Below are positions 1-8,697 of a DNA stretch of 64,000 nt, piece after piece; positions within the stretch are counted from its first letter, which is position 1, and each line of letters begins with the position of its first letter. This DNA is from JANQPX01 sp050633905 (GTDB lineage Bacteria > Pseudomonadota > Alphaproteobacteria > Geminicoccales > Geminicoccaceae). Below the pieces are notes generated by a model. It was not told where the DNA came from, ran no database searches, and saw nothing but the letters and a program-made list of their open reading frames with translations. Location of the stretch: assembly GCA_050633905.1 (NCBI GenBank), contig JBOEHJ010000018.1, forward strand, positions 1 to 64,000, written 5' to 3'. Both the position numbers and the translations under genes were made by a program.

Positions 1-1
1 G

Positions 2-826
2 CTGCTAGCGCTGATCGAACGAGCGGAGACGGCGATTGGCCACAAGCTGCCGCTGGCTGACGACTCGCGAAACCGCCTGACCGAGCTCGCCGACGGTGAT
101 GGCCGCTATCTCCTGAACCTCATCGAATCCCTTGCCGATCTTCCAAGTGAACCAACGTTAGATCCCGTGGGTCTGGCGGAGATGTTGCAGCGTCGGGCGC
201 CGCTCTACGATAAGCAGCAGGAGGCGCATTACAATCTGATCAGCGCCTTGCATAAATCGGTGCGCGGTTGCGACCCCGATGCGGCGCTCTACTGGTTTGC
301 GCGCATGATCGATGGCGGTGAAGATCCGCGTTTTCTGGCAAGGCGTCTCGTGCGCATGGCGTCTGAAGACATTGGAGCGGCGGACCCATCCGCCCTCCCG
401 CTAGCAATCGCGGCCGCGGAAACTTACGAGCGTCTTGGCACGCCCGAGGGCGAATTGGCGCTTGCCCAGGCTGTTGTGCATTTGGCGATGGCGCCGAAAT
501 CCAATGCGGTCTATGTGGCCTTCAAACGGTCGATGGCTGCCGCCAAGGAAAGCGGCTCGCTGTTGCCGCCTGCTCATATTCTGAATGCGCCGACCAAGCT
601 GATGAAGGATCTCGGCTATGGCGGTGGCTACGAATATGACCACAATGCTCCGGATCGTTTCTCCGGCCAGAATTATTTTCCTGACCAGATGGAACGCCAG
701 ACTTTCTATGAGCCGACGTCCGAGGGTGCCGAAGCCAAGGTCAAAACGCGGTTAGAGCGCTGGTCACAACTTCGAGAGGAGCGAGCGATCGCTGAAACTG
801 ACGCCGGCAAGGACCAAAAAAAATGA
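2..826 (+). CDS. rarA: RarA/MgsA replication-associated recombination protein, C-terminal part
   Basis: The open frame enters from the left edge and ends at TGA 824-826, so only the C-terminal ~274 residues are present; the Walker motifs lie outside. The visible part has the RarA helical and tetramerisation regions: a KQQEAHYNLISALHKS segment, DPDAALYWFARMI and EDIGAADPSAL, all typical of RarA and eukaryotic WRNIP1. RarA is a clamp-loader-like AAA+ ATPase acting at stalled replication forks. The stop overlaps the next ATG by 4 bp, so the two genes are probably cotranscribed. The family call is secure. Confidence 0.93.
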   Translation: MLALIERAETAIGHKLPLADDSRNRLTELADGDGRYLLNLIESLADLPSEPTLDPVGLAEMLQRRAPLYDKQQEAHYNLISALHKSVRGCDPDAALYWFARMIDGGEDPRFLARRLVRMASEDIGAADPSALPLAIAAAETYERLGTPEGELALAQAVVHLAMAPKSNAVYVAFKRSMAAAKESGSLLPPAHILNAPTKLMKDLGYGGGYEYDHNAPDRFSGQNYFPDQMERQTFYEPTSEGAEAKVKTRLERWSQLREERAIAETDAGKDQKK

Positions 827-1815
827 GCGCCGTCGAGCTTCGACCTGTCGCTGAAGATGAGGAGGATCTTCGTTTGGACCGCTGGTTCAAGCGGCATTTC
901 CCCGATCTCGCCCATGGTCGCCTGCAAAAGCTTTTGCGCACCGGCCAGGTCCGCATCGACGGCAAGCGCGCCCAAGCCAATGCCAGGCTGGAAGCAGGCC
1001 AGAAGATCCGCATACCCCCCCTCGGCACGGCCGAGAGCGTTGACTTGAAGCCGTCGCCCATGCGTCGACCCCAAGACGCGGATGTGCTGCGCAAGATGGT
1101 TCTGCATGAGGATGAGGCGGTGATCGTGCTCAACAAACCGCCTGGCCTTGCTGTCCAAGGCGGTACCAAGACCAAGCGCCATCTGGATGGCATGCTTGAG
1201 GCTTTGGCGCGAAAGGGCGAAAAACCGCGTTTGGTGCATCGTCTGGATCGTGATACCGGCGGGATTCTGGTGGTTGCTAAATCCGCGTCATCGGCGGCCA
1301 AGCTCGCCAAGGCGTTTCAACGCCATGAGGTGGAAAAGCTTTATTGGGCCCTGGTCGCCGGCCTGCCGCCTCTCGAACACGGCATCATCGACAAGCCACT
1401 CGCCAAGGTTGCCAGCGGCAACCGGCCGGATTTTGAGTTGGTGCAGACGGGGGTTGAAGGGGCGCAGAAGGCGACGACGCGCTATCGGACCGTGGCGCGT
1501 GCCGGCAAGGTCTCGGCTTGGTTGGCGCTACAGCCGCTTTCTGGGCGTACGCACCAGCTTCGCGTCCATTGCCAATTGATGGAGTGCCCGATCCTCGGGG
1601 ATCCGAAATATGGCGGCGCAAAAGCGAGACCAGATGGTGCTCCCTCGGGGTTGATGCTCCATGCCCGAGAACTCAACTTGCCCCACCCCGATGGTGGGCG
1701 CTTGACGCTGAAAGCTCCTTTGTCCGATACCCTTCAAACAGGCTTCGCCTGGATCGGCTTCGAGCCGGATCCAAGTTTGCCAGGCGCCAGCCTCGCCGAT
1801 TTCGATACGTTATGA
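823..1815 (+). CDS. RluA/RluC-family 23S rRNA pseudouridine synthase
   Basis: This 330-residue protein has an N-terminal S4 RNA-binding domain (about residues 16-75) and a pseudouridine synthase domain with HRLDRDTGG at 139-147, where D142 is the catalytic aspartate. Later motifs GRTHQLRVH and GDPKYGG fit RluC/RluD-type enzymes that isomerise uridines in 23S rRNA. RluC (sites 955/2504/2580) is the likeliest specificity, but sequence alone does not separate it from RluD. The start overlaps the rarA stop (ATGA). Confidence 0.9.
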   Translation: MSAVELRPVAEDEEDLRLDRWFKRHFPDLAHGRLQKLLRTGQVRIDGKRAQANARLEAGQKIRIPPLGTAESVDLKPSPMRRPQDADVLRKMVLHEDEAVIVLNKPPGLAVQGGTKTKRHLDGMLEALARKGEKPRLVHRLDRDTGGILVVAKSASSAAKLAKAFQRHEVEKLYWALVAGLPPLEHGIIDKPLAKVASGNRPDFELVQTGVEGAQKATTRYRTVARAGKVSAWLALQPLSGRTHQLRVHCQLMECPILGDPKYGGAKARPDGAPSGLMLHARELNLPHPDGGRLTLKAPLSDTLQTGFAWIGFEPDPSLPGASLADFDTL

Positions 1816-1846
1816 CTTTGATGCCAGCGCATGGGACGTCTCTTTT

Positions 1847-2509
1847 ATGGTGAGCCTCATTCTCTTCGACTGCGACGGCACATTGGTCGACAGCCAACAT
1901 GTGATCATCGAAACCATGAACCGGACGTTTCGTGCTCAAGGTTTGGCGCCGCCCAAGGCGGAGGCAACCAGATCGATCGTCGGCTTGTCCTTGGAGGTTG
2001 CGATGGCGACCCTGGCGCCTGAGCGCGATGATGACGATCATCGCCGCTTGGCCGAGGTTTATAAGGAACAGTTCGCCACGCTCCGCCTGGCGGATGATTT
2101 CTCCGAACCGATGTTCGAAGGTACCATGACGGTGCTCGATCAGCTAAAGGCGATGGACATCCAGCTCGGTGTTGCCACCGGCAAGAGCCTTCGAGGGCTG
2201 CGCTTGGTGCTCGATCACCATGGCATTCGAGACCGGTTCACGACACTCCAGACCGCGGACTTTCACCCCAGCAAGCCCCATCCCAGCATGGTGGAAAAAG
2301 CCTTGGATGAGACGGGTGCTGTCGCCGAGGCGACCTGGATGCTCGGTGACACCAGTTTCGATATCGAGATGGCGGTGGCGGCTGGCGTTCGCCCGATCGG
2401 CGTGACCTGGGGTTATCATCCAGCTGCTTCCCTGCGCGAGGCGGGTGCTGAGATCGTCCTGGATCGTTTCGAGCAGCTCTTGGACCTGGTCAATGAGACG
2501 CGTCGCTGA
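1847..2509 (+). CDS. HAD-superfamily hydrolase, phosphoglycolate phosphatase-like
   Basis: This 220-residue protein opens with the HAD motif I FDCDGTLVDS (D8 and D10 are nucleophile and acid/base). It has a helical cap, motif II in VATGKS, a lysine in the SKPHP stretch and motif III GDTSFDIEMA. That is the Gph-like, Cof-unrelated subclass I cap arrangement. The substrate is probably a small phosphorylated metabolite and cannot be read from the sequence. It sits between the pseudouridine synthase and the ATP12 gene on the same strand with short gaps. Confidence 0.88.
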   Translation: MVSLILFDCDGTLVDSQHVIIETMNRTFRAQGLAPPKAEATRSIVGLSLEVAMATLAPERDDDDHRRLAEVYKEQFATLRLADDFSEPMFEGTMTVLDQLKAMDIQLGVATGKSLRGLRLVLDHHGIRDRFTTLQTADFHPSKPHPSMVEKALDETGAVAEATWMLGDTSFDIEMAVAAGVRPIGVTWGYHPAASLREAGAEIVLDRFEQLLDLVNETRR

Positions 2510-2521
2510 CATGAGGCGGTC

Positions 2522-3229
2522 ATGAAGCGGTTCTATGAGGATGTGAGCGTCGATGAGATCGATGGCGGTTTTCGCATCTTGCTCGATGGACGGCCGCTCA
2601 AGACGCCGGGCAAGGCCACGTTGTTGACGCCGGTGCAGGGTGTTGCTGAAGCCGTGGCCTCGGAATGGCGTGAGCAGGGCGAAAAGATCGAGCCGAGCGC
2701 GATGCCAATCACGCGCCTTGCGACGACGGCGATGGATCGCATGCCCGAGCTTCGAGAACCTGCCATTCAGGAGATTACCGACTATACCGGGACGGATCTG
2801 CTTTGCTATCGAGCACCCAAGCCCGATGACCTGGTGCAGCGTCAGCATGAGTGCTGGCAGCCGCCACTTGACTGGATGGAGCAACGTTACGGCATTCAGT
2901 TCGATGTTACGGGTTCGCTCCTCCCGGTTCCCCAGTCCAAGGCGACGATCGAAGGCGTGCGCGGGATTGTCGAGACGATCGACGACTGGCCGCTGGTCGG
3001 GTTGCATGGTGCGACAACCGGACTTGGCTCCGTAATTTTGGCGCTTGCGCTCTGGCATGGCGAGATCGACGCTGGCGGGGCTGCCGATGCTAGTCTCTTG
3101 GACGAGCTGTTTGAAATTGAGCAATGGGGCCAGGAACGGGATGCGTCGCGCCGTCATGAGGTTCTGCGGCGGGACATCAAAGGCATCGCCACCTACCTTC
3201 AGCATTTGCCGCCCAAACCCCTAACATAG
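2522..3229 (+). CDS. ATP12-family F1-ATPase assembly chaperone
   Basis: The 235-residue product matches the ATP12 family, found in mitochondria and Alphaproteobacteria and needed to assemble the F1 alpha subunit. Diagnostic stretches are KRFYEDVSV near the N terminus, LDGRPLKTP, MPITRLATTAMDR, TDLLCYRA and the C-terminal LALWHGEID followed by a Glu-Trp segment. The start lies 12 bp after the HAD gene. Its presence supports an alphaproteobacterial origin. Confidence 0.92.
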   Translation: MKRFYEDVSVDEIDGGFRILLDGRPLKTPGKATLLTPVQGVAEAVASEWREQGEKIEPSAMPITRLATTAMDRMPELREPAIQEITDYTGTDLLCYRAPKPDDLVQRQHECWQPPLDWMEQRYGIQFDVTGSLLPVPQSKATIEGVRGIVETIDDWPLVGLHGATTGLGSVILALALWHGEIDAGGAADASLLDELFEIEQWGQERDASRRHEVLRRDIKGIATYLQHLPPKPLT

Positions 3230-3241
3230 AGTCTAGACGCC

Positions 3242-4255
3242 ATGGCCGCCTCATCCTCCAAGACCGTGATCTATGCAGCTCTGATCGGTAACGGGCTGAT
3301 TGCGATCACCAAGTTCATCGCAGCCGGCATCACCGGCAGTGCGGCCATGTTATCGGAGGCGGTTCACTCTGTCGTCGATACCGGCAATCAAGGGCTTCTG
3401 CTCTATGGGCTCAAGCGCTCAAGCCGGCCGGCTGATGATGCGCATCCCTTCGGTTACGGCATGGAGCTTTACTTCTGGGCCTTTGTCGTAGCGATCCTGA
3501 TTTTCGCCGGCGGAGCTGGCATCTCGATCTATCACGGCGTCGAAAAAATCCTGCATCCGGAGCCGCTCGAGAGCGTCTATGTCAACTACATCGTTCTGAC
3601 CCTGGCGATGGTATTCGAGGGTGTTGCCTGGTGGTTTGCGTTTACCGCGTTTCGGGCGAGCAAGGGGACTCTTGGCTATTTCGAGGCGGTGCGGCGAAGC
3701 AAGGACCCGACCTTGTTCACTGTGCTGTTCGAAGATAGCGCGGCGATGCTTGGCCTGATCGTTGCCTTCATCGGCATCGCCCTTGGCCAATGGCTGAACA
3801 TGCCGGTTCTGGACGGCGTCGCCTCCACCTTGATCGGTGTCATTCTCGCGGTCACGGCCGCCTTGCTCGCCTATGAGGCCAAGGGGCTTTTGATCGGCGA
3901 GGGCGTGGATCCCGAGGTTAGGGCAGGGGTGCTGGCCTTGTTGGATCAACAATCGGACATCAAGAAGGTCAATGAGCTGCGCAGCATGCATCTTGGCCCG
4001 AACGATGTCCTCTTGACCGTCAGTGTCGATTTCACTGGTGATCTCAATGCCGATCAGGTCGAGGCGGCGATCTCGACGATGGAGCGGGAGATCAAGAGCA
4101 GCTATCCTGACATCAAGCGGTTATTTATCGAAGCGCAGAGCTGGAGCGCGCATCAGGCCGATCGCATGGCCTCGGTGAAAGCTGGGCAGAATGTTGCTGG
4201 TGACAACGCAGGCGAGGGGATGATGGGGTCTGACCGGCCTGTCGAGGATGTATGA
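3242..4255 (+). CDS. Cation diffusion facilitator family transporter
   Basis: This 337-residue inner-membrane protein has about five or six hydrophobic segments followed by a cytoplasmic tail. The N-terminal part has AAMLSEAVHSVVDTGNQ and DDAHPFGYGMELYFW, CDF metal-site regions; EDSAAMLGLIVAFIG in helix 5 supplies the second metal-ligand pair. CDF proteins export divalent cations (Zn, Fe, Mn, Co) in exchange for protons. Metal choice is not determinable here. The stop overlaps the next start by 4 bp. Confidence 0.9.
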   Translation: MAASSSKTVIYAALIGNGLIAITKFIAAGITGSAAMLSEAVHSVVDTGNQGLLLYGLKRSSRPADDAHPFGYGMELYFWAFVVAILIFAGGAGISIYHGVEKILHPEPLESVYVNYIVLTLAMVFEGVAWWFAFTAFRASKGTLGYFEAVRRSKDPTLFTVLFEDSAAMLGLIVAFIGIALGQWLNMPVLDGVASTLIGVILAVTAALLAYEAKGLLIGEGVDPEVRAGVLALLDQQSDIKKVNELRSMHLGPNDVLLTVSVDFTGDLNADQVEAAISTMEREIKSSYPDIKRLFIEAQSWSAHQADRMASVKAGQNVAGDNAGEGMMGSDRPVEDV

Positions 4256-4776
4256 ACGATCAGGCCGCACCGCCTTGGACAAGTGACACGGCGAGGCTGT
4301 GGCTGCGGCCGCTTGTCGAAGCTGATGCCGCGCATTTCGAGAATCTGTTCAAGAATGATTGGGATGCCGTCAAGCAGACCGGACGCATGCCCTATCCGAC
4401 GACGACGGCGGCGATGCGGGTCTGGATACGACGGCATACTGGCCCGGGCGGCCATGTCTTCTTCCTTCGCCGGAAGGCCGATCATGATCCGATCGGCGCC
4501 ATCGGTTTCGGCGGCGAGGGCGCCGTGGCCGAGCTCGGCTATGCTCTTGGGAGGCCTTATTGGTGCCAGGGCTATGCAACAGAAGCTGTCATGGCGATGA
4601 TCGATATCGCCCGTGATCTCCGCTTTGGCGGTTTGCAGGCTTACAGTTTTGTTGAAAATCCAGCCTCTGCTAAGGTGCTGGAAAAGGCGGGTTTTACCGA
4701 GATCGGGGTGATCGTTCGGGAATACCCGAAACGTGGTGGCCTTCGTCGGGTTCATCACTTCAAGTTCATGCTGTGA
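4252..4776 (+). CDS. GNAT-family N-acetyltransferase (RimJ/RimL-like)
   Basis: This 174-residue GNAT protein begins with the TARLWLRPL strand typical of RimJ/RimL-type enzymes. Motif A, the acetyl-CoA pyrophosphate loop, is in YALGRPYWCQGYATEAV, followed by VENPASAKVLEKAGF, the usual motif B. It transfers acetyl from acetyl-CoA to an amino group, either a protein N terminus or a small molecule. It overlaps the CDF gene by 4 bp, implying translational coupling; a functional link is not evident. Confidence 0.85.
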   Translation: MNDQAAPPWTSDTARLWLRPLVEADAAHFENLFKNDWDAVKQTGRMPYPTTTAAMRVWIRRHTGPGGHVFFLRRKADHDPIGAIGFGGEGAVAELGYALGRPYWCQGYATEAVMAMIDIARDLRFGGLQAYSFVENPASAKVLEKAGFTEIGVIVREYPKRGGLRRVHHFKFML

Positions 4777-4824
4777 CAAGCGACGGCGCTGACCATCAAT
4801 AAGACGTTTTAGGGAGTTGTTTCG

Positions 4825-5844
4825 ATGGAGTACAGAAAGCTCGGCAGAAGCGGCATCAAAGTCTCGCCGCTTTGCCTCGGCACTATGATGTTCGGTGGCC
4901 AGACCGGCGAGCCCGTGGCAGCCCGGATCATTGGCAAGGCGAAATATCAAGGACTGAACTTCATCGATACCGCCGATGTCTACAATGACGGCCGCTCTGA
5001 AGAGGTGGTCGGCCGCGCCATCCATAGCGATCGCGATCATTGGATTCTTGCCACCAAGATGTGCAACCCGATGGGATCGGGGCCCAATCAAAAGGGTTTG
5101 TCGCGTCGTTGGATGTTCGAGGCAACGGATGCATCGCTCCACCGTCTCGGCACGGATTGGATCGACATCATGTATCTCCACAAAGAGGATCATGACACGC
5201 CGCTCGAAGAGACGATCGGCGCCATGGTCGATCTGATTCAAACCGGCAAGATCCGCTATTTCGGCCTCTCTAATTATCGCTCCTGGCGGGTCGCGGTGAT
5301 CTGCGATCTATGCGATCGCCTCGGCATCGACCGCCCGATCGTCAGCCAACCCTATTACAACGCCATGAACCGCATGCCCGAGATCGAGCATCTGCCGGTC
5401 TGCGACTTTTTCGGGCTCGGCGTCGTGCCCTATAGCCCCCTTGCGCGCGGTGTGCTGACCGGAAAATACCAGCCTGGTGCTGCACCATCGCAAGAAACGA
5501 GGGCTGGGCGCGAGGACACGCGGATGATGCAAAGCGAATGGCGCGAAGAAAGTCTGGTGATGGCGCAAAAGGTCAAAGCCCATGCCGAGGCGCGCGGGAT
5601 CACGCCTGGTCAGTTCGCCGTCGCCTGGGTTTTGAACAACCGGGTCGTGACCGCGCCGATCGCGGGGCCGCGAACGGAAGAACAATTTGACGACTATATA
5701 GGCGCGCTCGGCTATCGCTTTACCGCTGAGGATGAGGCCTTGATCGACAGTCTGGTCACCACCGGTCATCCCTCGACGCCGGGCTATAACGACCCCGCCT
5801 ATCCCATCGAAGGCCGTCCGACCTGGACAGCCGGGGGTGCTTAG
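4825..5844 (+). CDS. Aldo/keto reductase
   Basis: This 339-residue protein is an NAD(P)H-dependent aldo/keto reductase of the potassium-channel beta-subunit-like/YajO group. It opens with MEYRKLGRSGIKVSPLCLG. The tetrad residues are visible in FIDTADVYNDGRSEE (Asp, Tyr), ATKM (Lys) and MYLHKED (His position). The C-terminal GPRTEEQFDDYIGAL binds cofactor. A GGGAG ribosome site lies just before the ATG. The physiological aldehyde or ketone is unknown. Confidence 0.9.
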   Translation: MEYRKLGRSGIKVSPLCLGTMMFGGQTGEPVAARIIGKAKYQGLNFIDTADVYNDGRSEEVVGRAIHSDRDHWILATKMCNPMGSGPNQKGLSRRWMFEATDASLHRLGTDWIDIMYLHKEDHDTPLEETIGAMVDLIQTGKIRYFGLSNYRSWRVAVICDLCDRLGIDRPIVSQPYYNAMNRMPEIEHLPVCDFFGLGVVPYSPLARGVLTGKYQPGAAPSQETRAGREDTRMMQSEWREESLVMAQKVKAHAEARGITPGQFAVAWVLNNRVVTAPIAGPRTEEQFDDYIGALGYRFTAEDEALIDSLVTTGHPSTPGYNDPAYPIEGRPTWTAGGA

Positions 5845-5886
5845 CAACCTGTTATGTTATCCCGCCCCGACTGTCGTCGATAGATA

Positions 5887-6588
5887 TCAGAAGGTCTTTT
5901 GGACGGGGCCGGTGATGACGCTTGTCGCGCCGGTTTCGCCAAAATCGACGAGTTCCGAACGATAGCCACCATTACTCTCGATCCTAACAGCGGCGGATAG
6001 CGGGACGTTCATATTGACCCAGGAGGTGCCGGACGTGTCACCGACCAGAGGCAGGGTGATGCCGCTGGTGGTCAGTTTATGGCTTTCGAACCGGCCGGCG
6101 GGGACGCTCACGGTTTCCACGGGGCCGTTGACGGTCTCGACGCTGTTGGCGAAGGTCGAGGTGATCGGTTTTGCCATGGCGATGGCCAGCAAAGCTGGTA
6201 GTTCCTGGGCCGGTTCGTCGTTTTGCTGGCTGATGATCCGCCGGATTTCCATGCTCTCAGGCTTGCTCCAATCCTGTGCCGCGACCAGGATTTTCATGGC
6301 GGACTTGCCGCTATAGGTTTCTTGCTCGGCCTCGATCCAATAGGCCCCGCTTTCTTCGCCGACGACTTTTTGAAGTCGTCGGGTGACGGCACCATCGGGA
6401 TCGGTGTCCATATATTCGGTCCATTGGCCAACCTTGGGCGGATTGCGCTCGAGACCCTGATCACCGTAGCTGGTGCTGCTGGTCTGGAGCCCGGCGACCC
6501 AGTTGTCGAGTGACGCTTTAGCCGCTGGATCGATGGATGGCGCACAAGCACCCAATCCGAGGAGTGCAATTAGAACGAGACGGTACAT
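5887..6588 (-). CDS. Putative outer-membrane or periplasmic lipoprotein
   Basis: This 233-residue product has a short signal peptide and lipobox LGAC with the lipidated cysteine at residue 15. The mature part is beta-rich with no cysteine-based or catalytic motif that I recognise. It includes a WTEYMDTDPDGAVTRR segment and an SVPAGRFESHKL segment, the latter reminiscent of small beta-barrel DUF3108-like proteins. It is monocistronic and convergent with the aldo/keto reductase gene. The function is unknown. Confidence 0.7.
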   Translation of the reverse strand: MYRLVLIALLGLGACAPSIDPAAKASLDNWVAGLQTSSTSYGDQGLERNPPKVGQWTEYMDTDPDGAVTRRLQKVVGEESGAYWIEAEQETYSGKSAMKILVAAQDWSKPESMEIRRIISQQNDEPAQELPALLAIAMAKPITSTFANSVETVNGPVETVSVPAGRFESHKLTTSGITLPLVGDTSGTSWVNMNVPLSAAVRIESNGGYRSELVDFGETGATSVITGPVQKTF

Positions 6589-6753
6589 GACATTTCCTTT
6601 GAGGCATGAGCAAGGTTGGCATGATGCTTTTTGAGCAAGTCACCATCCGCGTGATATACCGAGTTTGTCTTGGAAAAAAAATGCCGTCGTGCTGATTCGT
6701 TTTTTTGGCTGACGTTGGACGCCAGTGCATTTCCTGGGCAAGTACGAACGAAC

Positions 6754-6826
6754 CCTCCCCCGCCCAACCACACGCAGTGGGCGCCCCACCCGATATGGTG
6801 GGACACTGCTGGTGGTTGGAAGGAGG
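6754..6826. repeat. GC-rich imperfect hairpin element (family 2, copy A)
   Basis: The 350-bp gap 6589-6938 holds no gene. It has a long imperfect inverted repeat: the left part begins CCTCCCCCGCCCAACCAC and the right part ends GGTGGTTGGAAGGAGG, with an inner CCCCACCC/GGTGGG stem. The string CTCCCCCGCCCAACCAC recurs exactly at 19862-19878. Downstream of the hairpin is the leader of the ABC exporter gene. This is probably a dispersed intergenic palindrome rather than a simple terminator, since no T tract follows. Confidence 0.55.
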
Positions 6827-6938
6827 CGTGTGCTGGTTCCGAATGATCGGAAAATGGTCTAGGTGTATGGGGTGTTTCCAAGCAGTGGCGGCCGGACATT
6901 GCCTATGCAGACCCTATTGCCTTGATTGAGGAAAACCC

Positions 6939-7883
6939 TTGGACGTTACCTTGACCAAAGACACTGAAAGCCCCGTTGTCCGAACCCAAAATGCGGTCAT
7001 TCAGGCGCGCGATCTGCAAAAGCGTTATGGTGATTTCGAGGCGGTGCGTGGCATCGATCTCGCGGTTCGGCAAGGAAAATGCGTTGGATTGCTCGGACCG
7101 AATGGGGCGGGCAAGACCACGACCATGCGCATGATCATGGGGCTGACTTCGGTGAGTGGCGGCGAGCTCTCGGTATTCGGTAAGCCTGTGGATCAGATCG
7201 GTCGCGCCGAACGCTCGCGTATCGGCTTGGTGCCCCAGGAGGACAATCTCGATCCGGACCTTTCAGTCCGTCAGAATCTCGAGGTTTATGGTCGGTATTT
7301 CAAGCTATCGGCTGGCGCCATTGCCGAACGCGTGCCATCGCTTCTCGCCTTCATGGAACTCAACGAGAAAATAGATCAAAGCGTGATGCAGCTCTCGGGC
7401 GGTATGAAGCGGCGCTTGGTGATCGCGCGTGCCTTGATGAGCAATCCGGATTTGGTAATTTTGGACGAGCCGACCACGGGGCTTGATCCCCAAGCGCGCG
7501 TGTTGATCTGGAAGCAGCTTCAGGCCCTGAAACGCGACGGCAAGACTTTGCTGCTCACTACCCACTACATGGACGAGGCGGAGCGGCTTTCCGACCATAT
7601 CGTGATCGTCGATGAGGGTAAGATCCTGGCCGAGGGCTCGCCCGATGACCTGATCAGGAAACATGTGCGCGGGCATGTGTTCGACGTGCAGAAGCCGGTG
7701 GGCGAGATGCTCGCCAACGGTCGATTCGAATGCGAGGACATTGGCGATTCGGTGCTGTTCTATGTCGAGCAGGCGGGCGAGCTACAAAAAGCGCTGCCGC
7801 CTGATGTCATCTATTTACACCGCCCGGCTAATCTCGAAGATGTCTTTCTTCGCCTGACCGGACGAAAGCTCAGGGAAAATTGA
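6939..7883 (+). CDS. ABC-2 type exporter ATP-binding protein (NodI-like)
   Basis: The 314-residue product starts at TTG (6939), with GAGG about 8 bases upstream and no better ATG. It has Walker A GPNGAGKT (53-60), signature LSGGMKRR, Walker B LVILDEP and the switch histidine in LLTTHYMDEAE. The DrrA/NodI-type C-terminal extension with LEDVFLRLTGR marks it as the ATPase of an ABC-2 exporter. It overlaps the permease start (TGATG), so the two form one transporter. The exported substrate is unknown; NodIJ proper export lipochitooligosaccharides, but no nod genes are nearby. Confidence 0.92.
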   Translation: MDVTLTKDTESPVVRTQNAVIQARDLQKRYGDFEAVRGIDLAVRQGKCVGLLGPNGAGKTTTMRMIMGLTSVSGGELSVFGKPVDQIGRAERSRIGLVPQEDNLDPDLSVRQNLEVYGRYFKLSAGAIAERVPSLLAFMELNEKIDQSVMQLSGGMKRRLVIARALMSNPDLVILDEPTTGLDPQARVLIWKQLQALKRDGKTLLLTTHYMDEAERLSDHIVIVDEGKILAEGSPDDLIRKHVRGHVFDVQKPVGEMLANGRFECEDIGDSVLFYVEQAGELQKALPPDVIYLHRPANLEDVFLRLTGRKLREN

Positions 7884-8665
7884 TGCAGCGGATCCTCGAT
7901 TTGGTGCCCTACAGCTTTGCCGTGTGGTGGCGTCATTTTTTGGTCTGGCAGCGGACCGTCTGGTCGTCCGTGACCCTGCAGATGGTCAACCCGGTGCTCT
8001 ATCTGTTCGCTTTCGGCTTTGGTCTCGGCGCGATCATCAGCGATATGGGCGGGCTTGGCTATCTCGCTTTCGTAGTGCCGGGGATGATGGCCTATTCCGC
8101 GATGTTCACCACGAGTTTCGAGGCCACTATTTCGGCCTATTCCAGGCTCACCATGCAGCAGACCTGGGGGGCTATTTTGGCGACACCTGTTACCTTGCTG
8201 GAATTGCTGGTGGGTGAGGTCGGCTGGGCCATCGCAAAGGGGCTGTTCTCTGCCTTTGGGGTCGTGCTGGTCGGCTATTTCTGGGGTGGGATCGACTCGC
8301 TTTTTGGCGCATTGCTCAGTTTTTTGGTGCTCACCCTCGCTTGCTTTACCTATGCCGCCTGCGGGCTTGCCGCGACCGCCCATGCCAAACATTGGGAATT
8401 CATCAGCTATTTCATGACCTTTTGGGTGACGCCGAATTTCATCTTCACCGGGGTCTTCTTCTCGATCGATCGTTTTCCGGGCTTCATCCAGGCGCTGAGC
8501 TGGCTCCTGCCCACCACCCATGTCATCGGAATCATCCGCCCGCTGACCGCAGGCCAACCGCTCGATCCCATCTTCACCTTGCTCCATCTCCTCTTTCTGA
8601 GCCTGCTCGGTGGCTCGATGTTTTATCTGGCGCATAGAAAGTTGAAGGATCGTTTATTCGACTGA
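7883..8665 (+). CDS. ABC-2 type exporter permease (NodJ-like)
   Basis: This ~260-residue inner-membrane protein has six predicted hydrophobic segments and the NodJ/ABC-2 pattern. Features are NPVLYLFAFGFGLG in the first helix, VPGMMAYSAMFTTSFE, an amphipathic stretch before helix 3 and FSIDRFPGFIQALSWLLPTTH near the end. The ATG at 7883 overlaps the ATPase stop and is preferred over the TTG one codon earlier. It forms the channel for the preceding ATPase. Confidence 0.9.
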   Translation: MQRILDLVPYSFAVWWRHFLVWQRTVWSSVTLQMVNPVLYLFAFGFGLGAIISDMGGLGYLAFVVPGMMAYSAMFTTSFEATISAYSRLTMQQTWGAILATPVTLLELLVGEVGWAIAKGLFSAFGVVLVGYFWGGIDSLFGALLSFLVLTLACFTYAACGLAATAHAKHWEFISYFMTFWVTPNFIFTGVFFSIDRFPGFIQALSWLLPTTHVIGIIRPLTAGQPLDPIFTLLHLLFLSLLGGSMFYLAHRKLKDRLFD

Positions 8666-8697
8666 GAGATTTTCTCGACAATGGTGGAATTTGAACC

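Noticed and set aside
2144..3205. 353-codon minus-strand frame
   Set aside because: Antisense to the HAD and ATP12 genes; no protein family visible.
4153..5241. 362-codon minus-strand frame
   Set aside because: Antisense to the CDF, GNAT and aldo/keto reductase genes, all clear families; a GC-rich shadow frame.
7811..8635. 274-codon minus-strand frame rich in Glu/Gly/His
   Set aside because: Antisense to the NodJ-like permease; composition is typical of the complement of a hydrophobic membrane-protein gene.
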